Shown: one piece after another, positions 1-7,264 of the stretch | Layout: every line of letters begins with the position of its first letter | Position numbering within the stretch: position 1 is the stretch's first letter | Assembly: GCA_903927965.1 (NCBI GenBank) | Contig: CAIYPA010000099.1 | Location: forward strand, 1 to 38,353 | Source: an uncultured Bacteroidia bacterium | GTDB lineage: Bacteria; Bacteroidota; Bacteroidia; Bacteroidales; Prolixibacteraceae | Direction of reading: 5' to 3' | Length of the DNA: 38,353 bases | Notes under the pieces: model-generated | Told to the model about the DNA's origin: nothing | The model's input: the letters and a program-made list of their open reading frames with translations, nothing else | Database searches by the model: none | Translations under genes and position numbers: made by a program

Positions 1-99
1 AGAAAAATTAATAAGATATGAACCTGAAAGAGGATGTCAATATAAAGGAAAAGTTAGGCCAGGAGAAAAGTTGACCCGTTAACAAACGATTGGCAAGGC

Positions 100-132
100 A
101 GGGTTTATGGCTATTTCAACAGCCAAAACCCT
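100..132. terminator. Stem-loop, possible terminator
   Basis: An inverted repeat pairs AGGGTTT-(A)-TGGCT with AGCCA-AAACCCT around an 8-nt loop (12 pairs, one bulged A). It lies upstream of the first complete gene. No T-run follows, so it may be a processing or attenuation hairpin instead of a simple terminator. Confidence 0.35.
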
Positions 133-235
133 ATTGTTGCTGAGCGTTCCCAAAGCGGCACATGCATCGCCTAGTCCGGCAGCTCCAACAACCGAACCGG
201 GTGGCACTTGGACAAAACGGACCTAAAAATCTGGA

Positions 236-243
236 TAGATTTG
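236..243 (+). promoter_or_regulatory. Possible Bacteroidetes -7 box for the URO-D family gene
   Basis: TAGATTTG followed by C fits the TAnnTTTG(C) -7 consensus of Bacteroidetes. It lies about 30 nt before the ATG at 274. No TTTG -33 element is seen at the usual spacing, so support is the -7 match and the position only. Confidence 0.3.
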
Positions 244-273
244 CTAATTTTACGGTAATATAATACGATAGAA

Positions 274-1308
274 ATGATCAACCGTAAATATGAACCCGAT
301 TTTAACCAATTGCTTAAGGTACTCCACCGTGAAAAGGCCGACCGACCTGTCTTGTTCGAGTATTTTACAAACGGCCCTTTGAACGAATTCCTGGCGGGAC
401 GCGTCTTAAATAATCCTTCAAACCTGGAAGAGACTGTCAGACTGATTATGGATGCATTTACCAATGCCGGATACGATTATGTTTCACTGCCATCACGGTA
501 TTATGGCGCGATGCGATTTACCACTGCTGCACATGCCCAAAAGTCAACCGTTTCACAAAATGAATCCTTTCTGATTACTGACCGTGCCACATTTGATGCC
601 TATCCCTGGCCTGATCCTGAACAGGGTGATTTTGACCTGATAAACCGGGTAGCCCCCTTTCTGAAAACAAACATGAAATTTATAGCTCCAGGACCTGGTG
701 GTGTGCTCGAAAATGTGATCGACCTAGTGGGCTTCGAAAGGTTGTGTTACCTCCTGTTCGATGACGAGCAATTGACACAGGATATTTTTGATGCTGTGGG
801 TTCCAGGTTGTTACGGTTTTATGAAATTGTCTCCGCGTTTGAACCTGTTGGTGCATTGATCGTTAACGACGATTGGGGTTTTAAGACCCAAACCATGCTC
901 GATCCCGGATCGATGTACCGTTATGTTTTTCCATGGCACAAAAAAATTGTGACGGCTATCCATTCCAACGGAAAACCTGCCATCCTCCACTCCTGTGGAA
1001 ACCTTGAATCGGTAATGGATTACCTGATCGACGGACTCGGATACGATGCCAAACATTCGTGGGAAGATGAAATTTGCCCTGTTGAAACTGCATGGCAAAG
1101 GTGGGGAGATAGGATTGCAATTTTAGGTGGCATAGATATGGATTTTCTTGTCCGAAGCACACCCGATGAAATCCACCAACGTGCTGTTAATCTCTTAAAT
1201 ATGACGAATTTCAAAAGTTATGCCCTGGGATCTGGCAATAGCATTCCTGCATTTGTCCCAACAGAAAACTATCTTGCTATGATAGGGGCGGCACGGGAAA
1301 TACATTGA
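274..1308 (+). CDS. URO-D family (corrinoid-type) methyltransferase
   Basis: This 344-aa protein belongs to the uroporphyrinogen decarboxylase superfamily and looks like the methyltransferase branch (MtaA/CmuA-like) more than a heme-pathway HemE. The central and C-terminal part shows a TIM-barrel pattern with the motif LHSCGN near residue 240, whose His and Cys resemble the zinc/thiol site of corrinoid methyltransferases. It ends in GGIDMDFLV and ALGSGNSIPAFVP, typical of these proteins in Bacteroidetes and Firmicutes. Known relatives move methyl groups between a corrinoid protein and a thiol, or have unknown substrates. No corrinoid protein or methyltransferase partner is visible in the window, so the substrate is unknown. 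The length is normal and there is no signal peptide, so the protein is cytoplasmic. The stop codon lies inside a phased GAAAT repeat. Confidence 0.85.
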   Translation: MINRKYEPDFNQLLKVLHREKADRPVLFEYFTNGPLNEFLAGRVLNNPSNLEETVRLIMDAFTNAGYDYVSLPSRYYGAMRFTTAAHAQKSTVSQNESFLITDRATFDAYPWPDPEQGDFDLINRVAPFLKTNMKFIAPGPGGVLENVIDLVGFERLCYLLFDDEQLTQDIFDAVGSRLLRFYEIVSAFEPVGALIVNDDWGFKTQTMLDPGSMYRYVFPWHKKIVTAIHSNGKPAILHSCGNLESVMDYLIDGLGYDAKHSWEDEICPVETAWQRWGDRIAILGGIDMDFLVRSTPDEIHQRAVNLLNMTNFKSYALGSGNSIPAFVPTENYLAMIGAAREIH

Positions 1309-1331
1309 AATAATTAGAAATATATTGAAAC
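1297..1331. repeat. GAAAT array, 10-bp spacing
   Basis: GAAA(T/C) occurs at 1297, 1307, 1317 and 1327, exactly 10 bp apart, and overlaps the last codons and stop of the URO-D family gene. It belongs to the same motif family as the longer arrays near 32000 and 33300. Confidence 0.6.
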
Positions 1332-1353
1332 AGGAATTCACTTCGTGAAGGTT

Positions 1354-1383
1354 GCCAGCCGCCAGTTGCCAGTAGCCAGCCGC
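1354..1383. repeat. Heptamer tandem repeat GCCAGYN
   Basis: Four successive 7-mers (GCCAGCC, GCCAGTT, GCCAGTA, GCCAGCC) lie between the first and second genes, preceded by the small palindrome CTTCGTGAAG at 1341-1350. This is a short intergenic minisatellite with no coding potential. Confidence 0.55.
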
Positions 1384-1489
1384 ATGATTTAAAAAATATC
1401 CAAATTTGATCGTTGTAGCGTCATTTCTTTTTGTAAATTCACCCGATGGTTATGGAAATCACAAGAACAAGAAAATGAATTGTTTAAGA

Positions 1490-2107
1490 ATGAAAATCAC
1501 ATATATAGTTGCCCTTTTGTTTTTAACCGGGCAATCCGTTTTTTCACAGCAGCCTGTAAAAACCGCTTCACCTCAGAAAACGCTGGAGATTCCGGACAGC
1601 GAAACAATCCCAACTTTGACATTTGAAGGACAAGATTTGATGGAACTTCAAACTGATTCGATTGCCGGTGATTACAATGGGGATGGCAAAACAGAGTTAA
1701 TGTGGCTCGAAACCCCTCAAGTCGATGGACCTGAAATGGACTGTGTTGGGGATTGTACCAGCTACATCCGGTTTTCAGACCCTAAAATACCCTCCATTGA
1801 GGTTAAAAATTGTATCAATGGCGACCTGAAAAACGAAGGTGACCTTAACTACAACAGGACTGACGAAGTTGGTCTCTTGCCCGGATTGTTTACAAGTTGC
1901 TGGAACGATTACCATGTCTGGACTTTGATTAAGGGGGAATGGGTCCTTGCCCTTAAACCATTCCCAACACACTGCAACCAATGGGAAAAAGGGATTAAAC
2001 CTGTTGAAATTGACCCGAAACACAAGGGTTTTGTGATCATCAATTTCAGCACCAATGATGGAACTGATATCCTCACCGAATCAACATCCGTTAAAGTTCT
2101 TCGATAG
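1490..2107 (+). CDS. Secreted hypothetical protein
   Basis: The predicted product is 205 aa, taking the ATG at 1490 because it gives a clean signal peptide (MKITYIVALLFLTGQSVFS, cleavage before QQP). An in-frame ATG at 1475 and an open frame back to 1406 exist, but those residues do not look like a leader. The mature part carries GDYNGDGKTELMW near residue 60, a DxNxDGxxE loop like those in FG-GAP/VCBS or EF-hand-like calcium-binding repeats. It also has several Cys (CVGDC, NCINGD, SCWND, THCNQ) that may form disulfides outside the cytoplasm. I do not recognise a named family. It converges on the EEP gene, with 7 nt between the two stop codons. Confidence 0.7.
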   Translation: MKITYIVALLFLTGQSVFSQQPVKTASPQKTLEIPDSETIPTLTFEGQDLMELQTDSIAGDYNGDGKTELMWLETPQVDGPEMDCVGDCTSYIRFSDPKIPSIEVKNCINGDLKNEGDLNYNRTDEVGLLPGLFTSCWNDYHVWTLIKGEWVLALKPFPTHCNQWEKGIKPVEIDPKHKGFVIINFSTNDGTDILTESTSVKVLR

Positions 2108-2114
2108 AAAAACC

Positions 2115-2942
2115 TTACTCAAATTCCATATAAATGGGCAGATGGTCCGAAATATCCCTGGCTTTATCGATAGATGCAAAGAGCTTATAGAAATGCTCAA
2201 CACCCGATTTAACGAGCTTTATCTTTTTTGGATCAAAAAAGAAGTGGTCGTATTCTGAAGCCAGGCAATCATTGTTTAAACACTTCATCTTTAGCGAAGT
2301 TTTCTGCCCCGTAAAAGCTGTAGTATAACCCAGTTTCTTTAAAGGATTAAAGACAGTATTGGTTTGGGGACAGTTAAAATCGCCACAAAAAACAAGGTTT
2401 AAAGAAGGGTAAGCTACTGGCAAAAACTTAAACCATTTGATATCGGTTTCGGGGATCTTGGCTTTTGGTTTGGCATGAAAACAGGCTATTGTAAACTCCT
2501 TTCCATCTTTTTTAAAGGTTGTAAAATAGGGTTCCCTATCAATTTCTGATGCGTAATGACCATCCAGCCAACTTTTCCCAATCCGGACAATGGATTTCTT
2601 ATTCCAAATAAAAGCATATCGTTCAGATGAATGGCCTGTTTCGCTGCTTGTAGGGTCACTGATCGCATAATCCCAGCTTTTTCCCTTTCGGTTCATGTTG
2701 TCAACCAACCGTGCAATAGCTTGCGCCCCACCCGGACTTGTGGTAACTTCCTGAATGGCAATCACATCATATTTATTGAGGATAGAGGCAATAAAATCAA
2801 TTTCAGTATCACTTTTTGAGATCCCAAAGTCCTTCAAATTCCATGAACAGATTGATATTGAGCAAAATGAAAATTCGAAACAAAATAGGAAAAGGAGAGC
2901 TAAAACAAAACGGGTACTTTGGGGATGGTTTAAGAATTTCAT
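2115..2942 (-). CDS. Secreted endonuclease/exonuclease/phosphatase family protein
   Basis: This is a DNase I-like (EEP) metal-dependent phosphoesterase. The family motifs are in order: CSWNLKDFG (Asn), VIAIQEV (metal-binding Glu), IACFHAKPK (catalytic His), VFCGDFNCP (Asp/Asn) and ISDHLPIYMEF (the final Asp-His pair). Members hydrolyse phosphodiesters in DNA, or phosphoinositide-like or other small substrates, and the substrate cannot be read here. I chose the Met codon at 2942-2940 because MKFLNHPQ followed by a long hydrophobic run gives a signal peptide. The frame stays open to an ATG at 2999, which would add 19 residues. It is monocistronic and convergent with the secreted protein gene on its left. 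Confidence 0.85.
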   Translation of the reverse strand: MKFLNHPQSTRFVLALLFLFCFEFSFCSISICSWNLKDFGISKSDTEIDFIASILNKYDVIAIQEVTTSPGGAQAIARLVDNMNRKGKSWDYAISDPTSSETGHSSERYAFIWNKKSIVRIGKSWLDGHYASEIDREPYFTTFKKDGKEFTIACFHAKPKAKIPETDIKWFKFLPVAYPSLNLVFCGDFNCPQTNTVFNPLKKLGYTTAFTGQKTSLKMKCLNNDCLASEYDHFFFDPKKIKLVKSGVEHFYKLFASIDKARDISDHLPIYMEFE

Positions 2943-3120
2943 ACTTATTATGATTGAAATGCTGGATACTTTATTCATGAATCTTATTTGAGATTTCAAA
3001 TCTGAACCTTCAGACCATACTTTATAACATTAAGGTCCCTATGGGATCGAACTTAAAAACCGACAGATGGAATCCACTTTTCTGCGGACGAACAGGTTCA
3101 AACCTCCGATTAGGTGACCA

Positions 3121-3160
3121 AAAAAATGAGACGGGCAGCCAAAAAAAGCACGCTCTGCCG
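3121..3160 (-). terminator. Possible terminator of the leftward five-gene operon
   Basis: Read leftward, a GGCAG...CTGCC stem is followed shortly by a run of seven T (seven A at 3121-3127 on the + strand). It lies just beyond the last gene of the operon. The stem is only 5 bp, so support is modest. Confidence 0.3.
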
Positions 3161-3177
3161 GATTTAATAATTATGAA

Positions 3178-3546
3178 TTAAACATGCGATCCCAATATCA
3201 TCCCCGTTATCATGGGCACAAGCCAAATCAGCCAAACAACAAGGCTGAATTTGTGAAATTGCAGGATCATCGACTCATTTTTCCTGACAATGACCATGGT
3301 TGCCCAAATGGCATGGAACAACATCAGGACAATGGCCAGCAGACCGGTCAGGCCATGGAAATTGAACTGGATCAACGAACCCGACATGATCCCCATGGCT
3401 CCGGTCCCGATCGTATCGCACGTAAAACCGGCCCAGAAAACCGGAAGGTGCCAGGCTTTTAACCGTTTTTGGATTTTCTCGGCCCAAACACCAATAGTAT
3501 ATAAAACACAAGCAACCGAAATAAACAATATAGCAATCATCAACAT
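3178..3546 (-). CDS. HsmA-like (TIGR03987 family) membrane protein
   Basis: This small integral membrane protein (122 aa) has about four hydrophobic helices: MLMIAILFISVACVLYTIGVW at the N-terminus, one around LPVFWAGFTCDTIGTGAMGIM, a third at LTGLLAIVLMLFHAIWATMVI, and a fourth at VVWLIWLVPMITGMILG. The conserved His residues in FNFHGLTG, LFHAIWA and LQFHKFS match my recollection of the TIGR03987/HsmA family, whose biochemical role is not established. It is the last gene of a leftward operon, 20 nt after the 75-aa gene. Family assignment is from pattern memory; the membrane topology is directly visible. Confidence 0.7.
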   Translation of the reverse strand: MLMIAILFISVACVLYTIGVWAEKIQKRLKAWHLPVFWAGFTCDTIGTGAMGIMSGSLIQFNFHGLTGLLAIVLMLFHAIWATMVIVRKNESMILQFHKFSLVVWLIWLVPMITGMILGSHV

Positions 3547-3566
3547 TTAGTAGCCCCTTCTTTTTC

Positions 3567-3794
3567 TTATTTTCTTAAAAAAATATCGTCCAATCCCTTA
3601 ATATATGCCTTCCCGTCTTTGCCAAAATTCCAGACATTTGATAGTTCCCTTATTTGTGGCAAAGATGTTTTTTTTGATTTTATTAGGTAACGGACAATCC
3701 TCCTGAACCTACGGTTTGCCAATTGCTTGTCTTTTTTCTCGCTTTGGCAATTTGCAATCCCCACAATAGGCGTTTTCCTAAGACTGTGGCTCAT
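3567..3794 (-). CDS. Small basic conserved protein (75 aa)
   Basis: The protein begins MSHSLRKTPIVGIANCQSEK and is rich in Lys and Arg (RRFRRIVRYLIKSKK). The M-S-x-S-x-R-K-T-P-I-x-G opening, followed by SEKxDKxxANRRxRR, resembles a widespread family of short hypothetical proteins with no known function that I can name. Its start is 2 nt beyond the stop of the upstream SDR gene and its stop is 20 nt before the HsmA-like gene, so it is very probably co-transcribed and real. The basic character would allow nucleic-acid binding, but no domain supports that. Confidence 0.65.
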   Translation of the reverse strand: MSHSLRKTPIVGIANCQSEKKDKQLANRRFRRIVRYLIKSKKTSLPQIRELSNVWNFGKDGKAYIKGLDDIFLRK

Positions 3795-3796
3795 AA

Positions 3797-4546
3797 TCAG
3801 ATCATTGCAGACCCACCATCAACCGATAGATAGGTTCCCGTGACATGGCTTGAAAGGCCGCTTGCCATAAAAAGGATCGCTTTGGCGATGTCGTCGGGCA
3901 TACCGTTGCGCTTCAAAGCGGTACGGTTTGCCGCCATTTCCTGGTGTTCCTTTGGCATCCAACTGGTTGCATCTGTGATCGTCAAACCGGGGGCAACAGT
4001 GTTTACACGGATACCGGCACCACCTAACTCCAAAGCCAACGATTTCACAAGCGCATCGACAGCCGATTTGGACGCACTGTGCGACGAGAACCCAAACCCG
4101 GGATGCCTCGACAAACCACTGGATACTGCAACGATTACACCACTCTTTTTAGCCAGCATTCCTGGGATCACAGCTTTGGAAGAGTTGTAAAACGATTTCA
4201 TCTCACCATAATATTTGTAGGAAAACTCCTCCCATGTGAGTTGCATAAATGGGGCTACCTTGAAATGGAGCCCTGCATTGATCACAAGTATGTCAACATC
4301 GCCAAACGTACTTTTAATCACTTCCATCATTCTTTCCACCTGTTCAACTTCGGTGACATCGGCCTGTACTGCAAAGGCTTCGCCATTTTGGGATCTGATC
4401 TCGTCCACAACGCTTTGGGCAGCACCCGCATTATTGCAATAATTGACAACAACTTTCGCACCTTCGAGCGCAAAAAGTTTGGCGGTTTCGGCACCAATCC
4501 CACGGCTGGCACCCGTAACAAGGGCAACTTTGTCTTTCAGTAACAT
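3797..4546 (-). CDS. SDR family oxidoreductase with Tyr-to-His active site
   Basis: This 249-aa protein is a classical-length short-chain dehydrogenase/reductase of the FabG-like type. TGASRGIG (residues 11-18) is the cofactor loop, NAG stands at 90-92, and VSS at 141-143 supplies the catalytic Ser. The C-terminal VDGGSAMI is typical. The usual YxxxK motif reads H156-S-A-S-K160, because the codon is CAC. The catalytic tyrosine is therefore absent although Lys160 is present, so normal NAD(P)-dependent carbonyl reduction is doubtful and either an altered mechanism or a binding role is possible. It lies mid-operon between the phosphodiester glycosidase (35 nt) and the 75-aa gene (2 nt). The substrate cannot be inferred. 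Confidence 0.88.
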   Translation of the reverse strand: MLLKDKVALVTGASRGIGAETAKLFALEGAKVVVNYCNNAGAAQSVVDEIRSQNGEAFAVQADVTEVEQVERMMEVIKSTFGDVDILVINAGLHFKVAPFMQLTWEEFSYKYYGEMKSFYNSSKAVIPGMLAKKSGVIVAVSSGLSRHPGFGFSSHSASKSAVDALVKSLALELGGAGIRVNTVAPGLTITDATSWMPKEHQEMAANRTALKRNGMPDDIAKAILFMASGLSSHVTGTYLSVDGGSAMI

Positions 4547-4581
4547 AGGGTTAATTTTTTAATGTATTATAAATTAATTAT

Positions 4582-5478
4582 TTAATGTCTTTGTCTTGTT
4601 CTTAACGTAATCGCGTTGGCCACTTTCCGCTCGCCGGCATGGTCCCATTTTTTGTTGTCGCATGGGTAGTTGACCACACCGTTATCGGGATGGTTTGCAA
4701 TCCACAATGTTGTGGAACCGCCACCGTCGAGGTTGATCCCATCGGTTGACTTTAACCATCTCAGGACATTCCGCAATTCAAATAAACTCATTCCGGCGGC
4801 ATTTTCATGTCTACCATCAACAGTAACCAGCAGCACCCGATGTTTGGAGGTCAATGCAACTGCACTCCTGGGATGTCGTGTGACGTTAAATGCATTTGAA
4901 TCAAGTTGTTCTGGTTTTGTCTCAAAAACAAGGAGAGGGCCCGACTCCATGATATCCTCACCATTCAGATGTGTTTCCCAATCTTCTGTTCCATTCCATT
5001 TTTCGATTTTCAAGTCTTTGTCCGAAATTGAAATTGCGGCTTTCTGGTGGGTAAACCTTGCGCCGTTTTGCAACTGGTTCTGGTGGACAACGTTCCCATC
5101 GGTTTTGATATAATCCACCGACCCACCTTCCTTGACATTGAAAAATGTGCCGTTCAAAGCGGCCAAAGCACTGGTTTCCTTTCCGATTTCACTGGTCGTT
5201 TTAAGAATTTTTCCATTATCGACAACCTCAAATTGGAGCTTCCTGCCTTGTCTGACTTCGAGGATATTGATGTTTTGGTTGGAACCAAACAGGTTGCCCC
5301 TGAAAGAAAACTGTTTCCAAACGAACCCTTTGGCTATTTTTTTGGCGTTCCATTTGGTATTGACAAGGGTGATCGAATCATTTTGTGAATAGGCCCCAAA
5401 AGTCAATAACAAAAAAAACAGAACCGGAAGGCGAAACGCGAATCGGATAAAGGACATAGAAGTTTGATTATTAATCAA
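4582..5478 (-). CDS. Phosphodiester glycosidase (NAGPA/DUF2233 domain) protein
   Basis: This 298-aa secreted protein has an N-terminal signal segment (FAFRLPVLFFLLLTFGAYS) followed by a NAGPA-type domain. Diagnostic stretches are ALNGTFFNVKEGGSVDY, RHPRSAVALTSKHRVLLVTVDGR and the C-terminal DGINLDGGGSTTLWI, where the LDGGGSTT loop is the family hallmark. The prototype is the mammalian uncovering enzyme that removes GlcNAc from a phosphodiester, and bacterial members are thought to cleave sugar phosphodiesters in cell-envelope polymers. The start at 5478 may be long, because MSFIRFAFRLP is an alternative leader start eight residues in. It sits 13 nt after the PPOX gene and 35 nt before the SDR, so it is part of the same leftward operon. 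Confidence 0.85.
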   Translation of the reverse strand: MINNQTSMSFIRFAFRLPVLFFLLLTFGAYSQNDSITLVNTKWNAKKIAKGFVWKQFSFRGNLFGSNQNINILEVRQGRKLQFEVVDNGKILKTTSEIGKETSALAALNGTFFNVKEGGSVDYIKTDGNVVHQNQLQNGARFTHQKAAISISDKDLKIEKWNGTEDWETHLNGEDIMESGPLLVFETKPEQLDSNAFNVTRHPRSAVALTSKHRVLLVTVDGRHENAAGMSLFELRNVLRWLKSTDGINLDGGGSTTLWIANHPDNGVVNYPCDNKKWDHAGERKVANAITLRTRQRH

Positions 5479-5491
5479 TTATAGAATTACT

Positions 5492-5896
5492 TTAATCTTT
5501 GGAAATTGTTTTACCTGCCATTGGCCCCGGTTTCAATGATTGTATCTCGTCAATGTGGATCACAACCACAGCCTTGGGTTTGGGCATGCCCATCTTTTGC
5601 GACATTTCGGCTGCCCTTTCATAAAGTTCACCTTCTGCCAAAACTTCGGGTTTCCCAAGAAAGCGGTAGCCATCCAAAATTTCCCTGTTGACGATCCCGA
5701 CTGCCACCCTTGAGCCATTCAGGACATTTTTATAGGTCGCCCCACCTGTGCCTTCGGTAAAGATCAATGCGTTGTCGCTGAGTACCCTTGTTGACCGCTT
5801 GGGTGCCACATTCGGGTTCCCTGCTGCATCGACAGTTGCAATAAAACATTGCTGCGTAGCGATCATCTCTTTCATTTCGGGAGTCAAAGTTGCCAT
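5492..5896 (-). CDS. Pyridoxamine 5'-phosphate oxidase family protein
   Basis: This is a 134-aa split-barrel flavin-binding protein. The opening MKEMIATQQCFIATVDAAGNPNVAPKR is the typical PPOX-like first strand pair, and NREILDGYRFLGKPEVLAEG is the second half that usually contacts FMN. Proteins of this length are generally FMN- or F420-binding reductases or flavin-storage proteins, not true PdxH enzymes. No signal peptide is present. It is the first gene of the leftward five-gene operon (PPOX, glycosidase, SDR, 75-aa protein, HsmA-like), separated from the next gene by 13 nt. The 150-nt upstream gap should contain the promoter, but I see no convincing TAnnTTTG box there. Confidence 0.85.
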   Translation of the reverse strand: MATLTPEMKEMIATQQCFIATVDAAGNPNVAPKRSTRVLSDNALIFTEGTGGATYKNVLNGSRVAVGIVNREILDGYRFLGKPEVLAEGELYERAAEMSQKMGMPKPKAVVVIHIDEIQSLKPGPMAGKTISKD

Positions 5897-6031
5897 AATT
5901 GTAAATTTTAAAGGATTATTAGCGCAAATTAAATTAAAAATAGGTGCATTGCAATAATTTCAGGCACGAAAAACCACTTTATGATAAAAATAGCCGCAAA
6001 CCGATGTTTTGATCCATTTTCATGGATAATA

Positions 6032-6057
6032 GGACACCTGGAAAACCTAGGTGATCC
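6032..6057 (-). terminator. Hairpin overlapping the lhgO stop codon
   Basis: GGACACCTGG pairs with CCTAGGTGATCC around an AAAA loop (10 pairs with two single-base bulges). The hairpin contains the TAG stop of the oxidoreductase gene at 6047-6049. No long T-run follows in the leftward direction, so termination is plausible but unproven. Confidence 0.35.
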
Positions 6058-7258
6058 TTTCGTTTACCAGATACTTTGCCATAGAAAAACTGCATGTAAA
6101 AGCCGGGGAGACCGCATTCAAAATATGCAATGATTTGTCATCCCCCTCGACGATAAAATCCATTTCCAGTTTTAACGTTTTATTGTTGAGCAACTGAGCC
6201 CTGATGCCAGGTGCCAGCCATTCGTTGTATAGTTCTGATTTACATTCCTTTGATAATTTTTCAGCCAGGCTCACAAAATATTTCCGGTTGTACTTCCTGA
6301 TTTCGAAAAAGACAAGCCTCCTGAAATTAAAAGAATTGGTAATGAATAATTTGGCTTCATAATAGAGGATTTCAACAAATTCTTTAAGGTTGAAATTCCT
6401 GAAGCCCTTGTAGTTTTCCCTCCAGAAAGCAGGAATCGAAGTTGGCCCGATTTTAAAATGGTTGTGCGAAGTTACAGTATAATGTACCCCTAAAAAGGGA
6501 TTCAGCAAATTGGGTACCGGATAGATATTGGTTTTGAAAGGAATGTCTTTCCCATTGTATTTCAGGTAGATCCCTTTAAACGGGATGATCGTAAAGTCTT
6601 TTGAATAGCCATAATCGCGGGCAATGACATCGGCATAAAGTCCCGCAGCATTGACCAGAAACAAAGCTTTGAATAGTTGCTTGTTGGTTATGATCAATCC
6701 GTCCTTCGTCCTAATGTACTTTGTATCAAAATAGAAATCAACGTTTTCGTTGATCAATATCTCCTTGAGCTTTTGGCAGACCTCGATCGGGTCAACACTT
6801 GCAGTGGTTGGGGAGTGCAATGCTTTTTTGAAAGTCCTTGAATTTGGTTCAATAAGGTCCAATTCCTGTTCGTCGATCAACCGGAGATCGACTCCGTTTT
6901 GCTTGCCCCTCCGTTCAAGTTCGTACAAACTTTCAAGTTCAGCTTCGTTTCCCGTGACCACAACTTTCTGACATGGATTGACATAGATCCCGTTCACCAC
7001 GCAGAATTCCTTCATCAACCTGTTCCCCTCGACAGTAAATTTTGCTTTTAAGGAATTGGAGGTATAGTAAAACCCCGCATGAAGGACACCGCTATTGCGG
7101 CCACTTGCATGTTGGGCGACATCCGATTCCTTTTCGAGGATGGCAATTCTCTTTCCCGGATATTTCTTCCGAAGCTCATAACCGATCGCCAAGCCCATAA
7201 TTCCGGCCCCAACGATCAGATAATCATATAGTTTTGGATTTTTTACTGAGTTTTCCAT
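6047..7258 (-). CDS. lhgO: L-2-hydroxyglutarate oxidase-like FAD-dependent oxidoreductase
   Basis: This 403-aa protein has an N-terminal FAD-binding Rossmann motif (DYLIVGAGIMGLAIGYEL, with ILEKE ending the second strand). The LhgO/YgaF-type signature SGVLHAGFYYTSNSLKAKF follows. The Ala-Gly pair in LFLVNAAGLYADVIA marks the usual second FAD contact. Known LhgO enzymes oxidise L-2-hydroxyglutarate to 2-oxoglutarate, passing electrons to oxygen or the quinone pool; other DAO-family substrates cannot be excluded. The sequence fits the family closely over its N-terminal half and less obviously near the C-terminus (KSLHILNAVSPAFTCSFSMAKYL). The start codon lies 6 nt after the stop of the HNH gene, so it is probably read from the same transcript as the Septu-like pair and perhaps ovoA. 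Confidence 0.75.
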   Translation of the reverse strand: MENSVKNPKLYDYLIVGAGIMGLAIGYELRKKYPGKRIAILEKESDVAQHASGRNSGVLHAGFYYTSNSLKAKFTVEGNRLMKEFCVVNGIYVNPCQKVVVTGNEAELESLYELERRGKQNGVDLRLIDEQELDLIEPNSRTFKKALHSPTTASVDPIEVCQKLKEILINENVDFYFDTKYIRTKDGLIITNKQLFKALFLVNAAGLYADVIARDYGYSKDFTIIPFKGIYLKYNGKDIPFKTNIYPVPNLLNPFLGVHYTVTSHNHFKIGPTSIPAFWRENYKGFRNFNLKEFVEILYYEAKLFITNSFNFRRLVFFEIRKYNRKYFVSLAEKLSKECKSELYNEWLAPGIRAQLLNNKTLKLEMDFIVEGDDKSLHILNAVSPAFTCSFSMAKYLVNERIT

Positions 7259-7264
7259 TCAAAA

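Noticed and set aside
2-82. C-terminal end of a rightward gene at the left edge
   Set aside because: A 26-codon open frame (ending GEKLTR and TAA) reaches the window edge, but it is short, basic and unlike any family I know. It is insufficient to call.
3033-3120. tRNA-like stretch with GGTTCAAACC and ends GGTC...GACC
   Set aside because: GGTTCAAACC recalls a T-arm, but it is too far from the 3' end, and the flanking bases do not form a 5-bp T-stem, D-arm or anticodon arm. It is not called as a tRNA.
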